Source of the DNA: Citrobacter koseri ATCC BAA-895 | GTDB lineage: Bacteria; Pseudomonadota; Gammaproteobacteria; Enterobacterales; Enterobacteriaceae | Assembly: GCF_000018045.1 (NCBI RefSeq) | Contig: NC_009792.1 | Coordinates: forward strand, 2,294,001 to 2,358,000 | Reading direction: 5' to 3' | DNA: 64,000 bases | In this document: positions 61,901 to 64,000 of the stretch, piece after piece | How the letters are laid out: the number at the start of each line of letters is the position of its first letter | How positions within the stretch are numbered: position 1 is the first letter of the stretch | Translations under genes and position numbers: made by a program | Notes under the pieces: model-generated | What the model saw: the letters and a program-made list of their open reading frames with translations, nothing else | What the model was told of the DNA's origin: nothing | The model's database searches: none

Positions 61901-61903
61901 ATT

Positions 61904-62467
61904 TTAGATTTTGCCGACCAGGTCCAGGGATGGAGCCAGAGTCGCTTCGCCTTCTTTCCATTTAGCCGGGCAAACTTCACCTGGGTGAGCAGCAACATAC
62001 TGAGCCGCTTTGATTTTACGCAGCAGGTCAGATGCGTCACGGCCGATACCTTCAGCGGTAACTTCGATAGCCTGGATGATACCCTGCGGGTCAACAACAA
62101 AAGTCGCACGGTCAGCCAGACCTTCGTCTTCACGCATGTTGTCGAAGTTACGGGTCAGGGCGCCAGTCGGGTCACCGATCATCGCATATTTGATTTTTGC
62201 GATGGTTTCAGAGCTGCTGTGCCATGCTTTGTGAGTAAAGTGGGTGTCGGTAGAAACAGAGTAAACGTCTACGCCCAGTTTCTGCAATTCATCGTAATGA
62301 TCTGCTACGTCGCCCAGTTCGGTCGGGCATACGAAAGTGAAGTCAGCCGGGTAGAAGAAGAAGACGCTCCAGCGGCCTTCGGTATCTTTCTCGGTTACTT
62401 CGATGAATTCACCGTTTTTGAACGCCTGGTTTTTGAAAGGTTTAATTTTGGTATTAATCAAGGACAT
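61904..62467 (-). CDS. ahpC: AhpC, alkyl hydroperoxide reductase peroxidatic subunit
   Basis: A typical 2-Cys peroxiredoxin of 187 residues, the main scavenger of low-level H2O2. Peroxidatic Cys47 is in FVCPTE and resolving Cys166 in EVCPAKW. Strong ribosome site GGAGGAAG. OxyR is the usual activator; the upstream region (62535-62575) has the A/T-rich TTAGGTATC pattern on the minus strand that could be its site, but I cannot fix the box. First gene of ahpCF. Confidence 0.98.
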   Translation of the reverse strand: MSLINTKIKPFKNQAFKNGEFIEVTEKDTEGRWSVFFFYPADFTFVCPTELGDVADHYDELQKLGVDVYSVSTDTHFTHKAWHSSSETIAKIKYAMIGDPTGALTRNFDNMREDEGLADRATFVVDPQGIIQAIEVTAEGIGRDASDLLRKIKAAQYVAAHPGEVCPAKWKEGEATLAPSLDLVGKI

Positions 62468-62604
62468 CTATACTTCCTCCGTGTTTTCGTTGAGATGTAA
62501 AGTAACCAACTTTCCGTGATTGGGCTAATGCGTTTGCATTATCAAATCAATCAGCGATACCTAACAACTCACACAAGACAACGTTGTGAACGTTTAGCGA
62601 CAAA

Positions 62605-62724
62605 AAGTAAAAAGGCCCCCTTTACAGGCGGCCCCATTACCTGAACTACCCGTAGGTAACTTCAGCGCCAGTGAAACTGGCTATGTGTTGCGCTCTACAT
62701 TACCTTAACAAAGGCTGTAACAGC
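62605..62724 (-). ncRNA. Candidate structured small RNA upstream of ahpC
   Basis: Minus strand, about 115-120 nt. A promoter candidate (TTGCCC, 17 bp, TGTAAT; 62731-62759) points into three stem-loops: AGCGC/GCGCT enclosing CCAGT-TTC-ACTGG, then TTACCT/AGGTAA, then GGCCGCC/GGGGGCC with one mismatch and TTTTTACTTTTT. It ends before the ahpC promoter. It is not a known RNA I can name; the end points are estimates. Confidence 0.5.
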
Positions 62725-62730
62725 GAAAGG

Positions 62731-62759
62731 ATTACATCACCCTACCAAAGAAAGGGCAA
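62731..62759 (-). promoter_or_regulatory. Sigma-70 promoter candidate for the small RNA
   Basis: Minus strand: TTGCCC (62754-62759), 17-bp spacer, TGTAAT (62731-62736). Four of six and five of six consensus matches. Confidence 0.55.
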
Positions 62760-62841
62760 TCTTCCGATGGCAGACCTTACCTATGACTGTGATAGGTTTT
62801 GCCGTCAATGTTCCTTTTGCACTGATTTTTAAGGAAATATA

Positions 62842-63588
62842 ATGATAAAACGAACATTGCTGCTGACGCTGTTCCCGCTCATCGCCTTTGCTGAAGAACT
62901 GCCTGCCCCGGTTAAAGCGATAGAAAAACAGGGAATTACGATCCTGAAGTCTTTTGACGCCCCCGGCGGAATGAAAGGCTATCTGGGCAAATACCAGGAT
63001 ATGGGCGTGACCATCTACCTCACGCCTGACGGGAAACACGCGATTTCCGGCTACATGTACGACGAAAAAGGCGCAAACCTCAGTAATGCGCTGATAGAAA
63101 AAGAGATCTACGCCCCGGTCGGCAGAGAAATGTGGCAGCGGATGGAAAAAGCGTCGTGGATTCTGGACGGCAAAAAAGAGGCGCCGGTGATTCTTTATGT
63201 CTTTGCGGACCCTTTCTGCCCTTACTGCAAACAGTTCTGGCAGCAGGCGCGCCCCTGGGTCGAATCCGGCAAAGTACAATTGCGGACGCTACTGGTGGGC
63301 GTGATCAAACCCGAAAGCCCGGCAACGGCTGCCGCTATCTTATCCACCCGCGATCCGGCAAAAACCTGGCATGACTATGAAGCGTCAGGCGGTAAACTCA
63401 ATCTGGCGATCCCTTCACCGCTGCCAGAAGATAAGATGAAAATGCTGAATATTCATCAGAAACTCATGGACGATCTGGGGGCGAATGCAACGCCAGCCAT
63501 TTACTATATGAATAAAGAAAATATGTTACAGCAGGTCGTCGGGTTACCGGAAAAAGCGCAGCTGGACATTATGATGGGTGAACATTAA
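62842..63588 (+). CDS. dsbG: DsbG, periplasmic thiol reductase/isomerase
   Basis: A periplasmic DsbC-like homodimer that reduces sulfenylated single cysteines. The 248-residue precursor has a signal peptide cut after AFA (17/18), an N-terminal dimerisation domain and a thioredoxin domain with CPYC at Cys126/Cys129 and cis-Pro ATPAIYY near 213. OxyR-controlled in E. coli and beside ahpC. Confidence 0.97.
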   Translation: MIKRTLLLTLFPLIAFAEELPAPVKAIEKQGITILKSFDAPGGMKGYLGKYQDMGVTIYLTPDGKHAISGYMYDEKGANLSNALIEKEIYAPVGREMWQRMEKASWILDGKKEAPVILYVFADPFCPYCKQFWQQARPWVESGKVQLRTLLVGVIKPESPATAAAILSTRDPAKTWHDYEASGGKLNLAIPSPLPEDKMKMLNIHQKLMDDLGANATPAIYYMNKENMLQQVVGLPEKAQLDIMMGEH

Positions 63589-63747
63589 ACCTAAATTAAA
63601 GGGGGGGGGATTGTCATTGTTTTTCTGTCAATCTCCTTTTCCATTATAAATCGCTCGCAAAGATATTCTGAGCTATGCTATTTTAGTATTATTGAAAGAG
63701 AATTTAAGCTTAGCAAACATCACTATTGTAAAGCATTGGATGTGTTG

Positions 63748-63772
63748 CATAACTATAGCAAATATAGTTATG
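63748..63772. promoter_or_regulatory. Candidate operator of the ybdO LysR gene
   Basis: Perfect inverted repeat CATAACTATA-GCAAA-TATAGTTATG, 31-55 bp before the LysR start. LysR regulators bind such repeats in their own promoters, so autoregulation is likely. Confidence 0.6.
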
Positions 63773-63802
63773 ACAATAGTCACAAAACAGGAAGAAAAAA
63801 AC

Positions 63803-64000
63803 ATGGCTAATCTCTACGATCTCAAAAAATTCGATCTTAACTTACTGATTATTTTTGAGTGTATCTACCAGAATTTAAGCATTAGTAAAGCGGCGGAAAC
63901 GCTGTACATCACCCCGTCTGCCGTGAGTCAATCTCTGCAACGATTACGAACTCAATTCAACGATCCTTTATTTATTCGTTCAGGAAAAGGCATCACGCCA
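63803..64000 (+). CDS. ybdO: YbdO-like LysR regulator, cut by the window edge
   Basis: The first 66 codons of a LysR regulator start at ATG 63803, preceded by GGAAGAAAAA, and continue past the window. The HTH (ISKAAETLYITPSAVSQSLQ, about 27-46) and LFIRSGKGI wing are clear. Sequence and position after dsbG match E. coli YbdO (CitR). Its operator is probably the repeat at 63748-63772. The effector is not established. Confidence 0.85.
   Translation, partial: MANLYDLKKFDLNLLIIFECIYQNLSISKAAETLYITPSAVSQSLQRLRTQFNDPLFIRSGKGITP

Larger units (their letters stand above)
62468..62841. other. Divergent ahpC/dsbG intergenic region
   Basis: 374 bp. It holds the ahpC promoter near 62480-62580, the candidate small RNA (62605-62724) with its promoter (62731-62759), and the dsbG leader with ribosome site AAGGAAAT. 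Confidence 0.7.

Overview
The window is a stretch of enterobacterial core chromosome. Gene content and order match the fldA-fur to dsbG-ybdO segment of Escherichia coli, read from fur towards dsbG, and protein matches are near full length throughout. The organism belongs to the Escherichia/Salmonella/Citrobacter group. It is not E. coli K-12: it keeps cobD beside cobC, an intact ybeM, and lacks both the hscC-ybeQ island between rihA and ybeL and ybdR between uspG and rnk. From memory, CobD, CobC, GltI and the Fur tail differ noticeably from S. Typhimurium, so I favour Citrobacter or a relative, but cannot prove it without a search.

Layout: (1) 1-2.9 kb, iron regulator fur with its leader peptide uof, and the chitoporin operon chiPQ. 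(2) 2.9-14.2 kb, glnS, the amino-sugar regulon nagE / nagBACD, asnB, and a seven-tRNA operon (Met, Leu, five Gln). (3) 14.2-21.2 kb, ubiF and the tRNA/ribosome/envelope run miaB-ybeZ-ybeY-ybeX-lnt. (4) 21.2-26.4 kb, glutamate/aspartate ABC transporter gltIJKL with a sigma-54 promoter, a GcvB target and the embedded sRNA SroC, then rihA and ybeL. (5) 26.6-33.3 kb, leuS-lptE-holA-nadD, and the cobalamin genes cobD and cobC. (6) 33.5-43.7 kb, rsfS-rlmH-mrdA-mrdB-rlpA, dacA, ybeD, lipB, ybeF, lipA and tatE. (7) 43.8-48 kb, ybeM, crcB, cspE, pagP and dcuC. (8) 48-57.7 kb, a citrate fermentation locus: two-component system dpiBA divergent from citCDEFXG-citT. (9) 57.8-64 kb, rna, rnk, uspG, ahpCF, dsbG and the start of a LysR gene.

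Genes that work together: NagE imports and phosphorylates GlcNAc, NagA and NagB turn it into fructose-6-P, and NagC senses GlcNAc-6-P and probably also controls chiP, whose porin admits chitosugars. CitT imports citrate in exchange for succinate, CitDEF cleaves it, CitC, CitX and CitG make and attach the prosthetic group, and DpiAB senses citrate; DcuC exports C4-dicarboxylates under anaerobiosis. LipB and LipA make lipoate, MrdA, MrdB, RlpA and DacA act on the cell wall, and AhpC, AhpF and DsbG handle peroxide and thiol stress.

There is no phage, transposon, CRISPR array or island. The non-coding layer carries the interest: REP/BIME repeats (including three exact 80-bp tandem units), an ERIC element, several operators, and two candidates I could not assign: a terminated, structured transcript between ahpC and dsbG, and a 29-residue single-span membrane peptide between rnk and uspG. 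I found no evidence of an undescribed multi-gene system.
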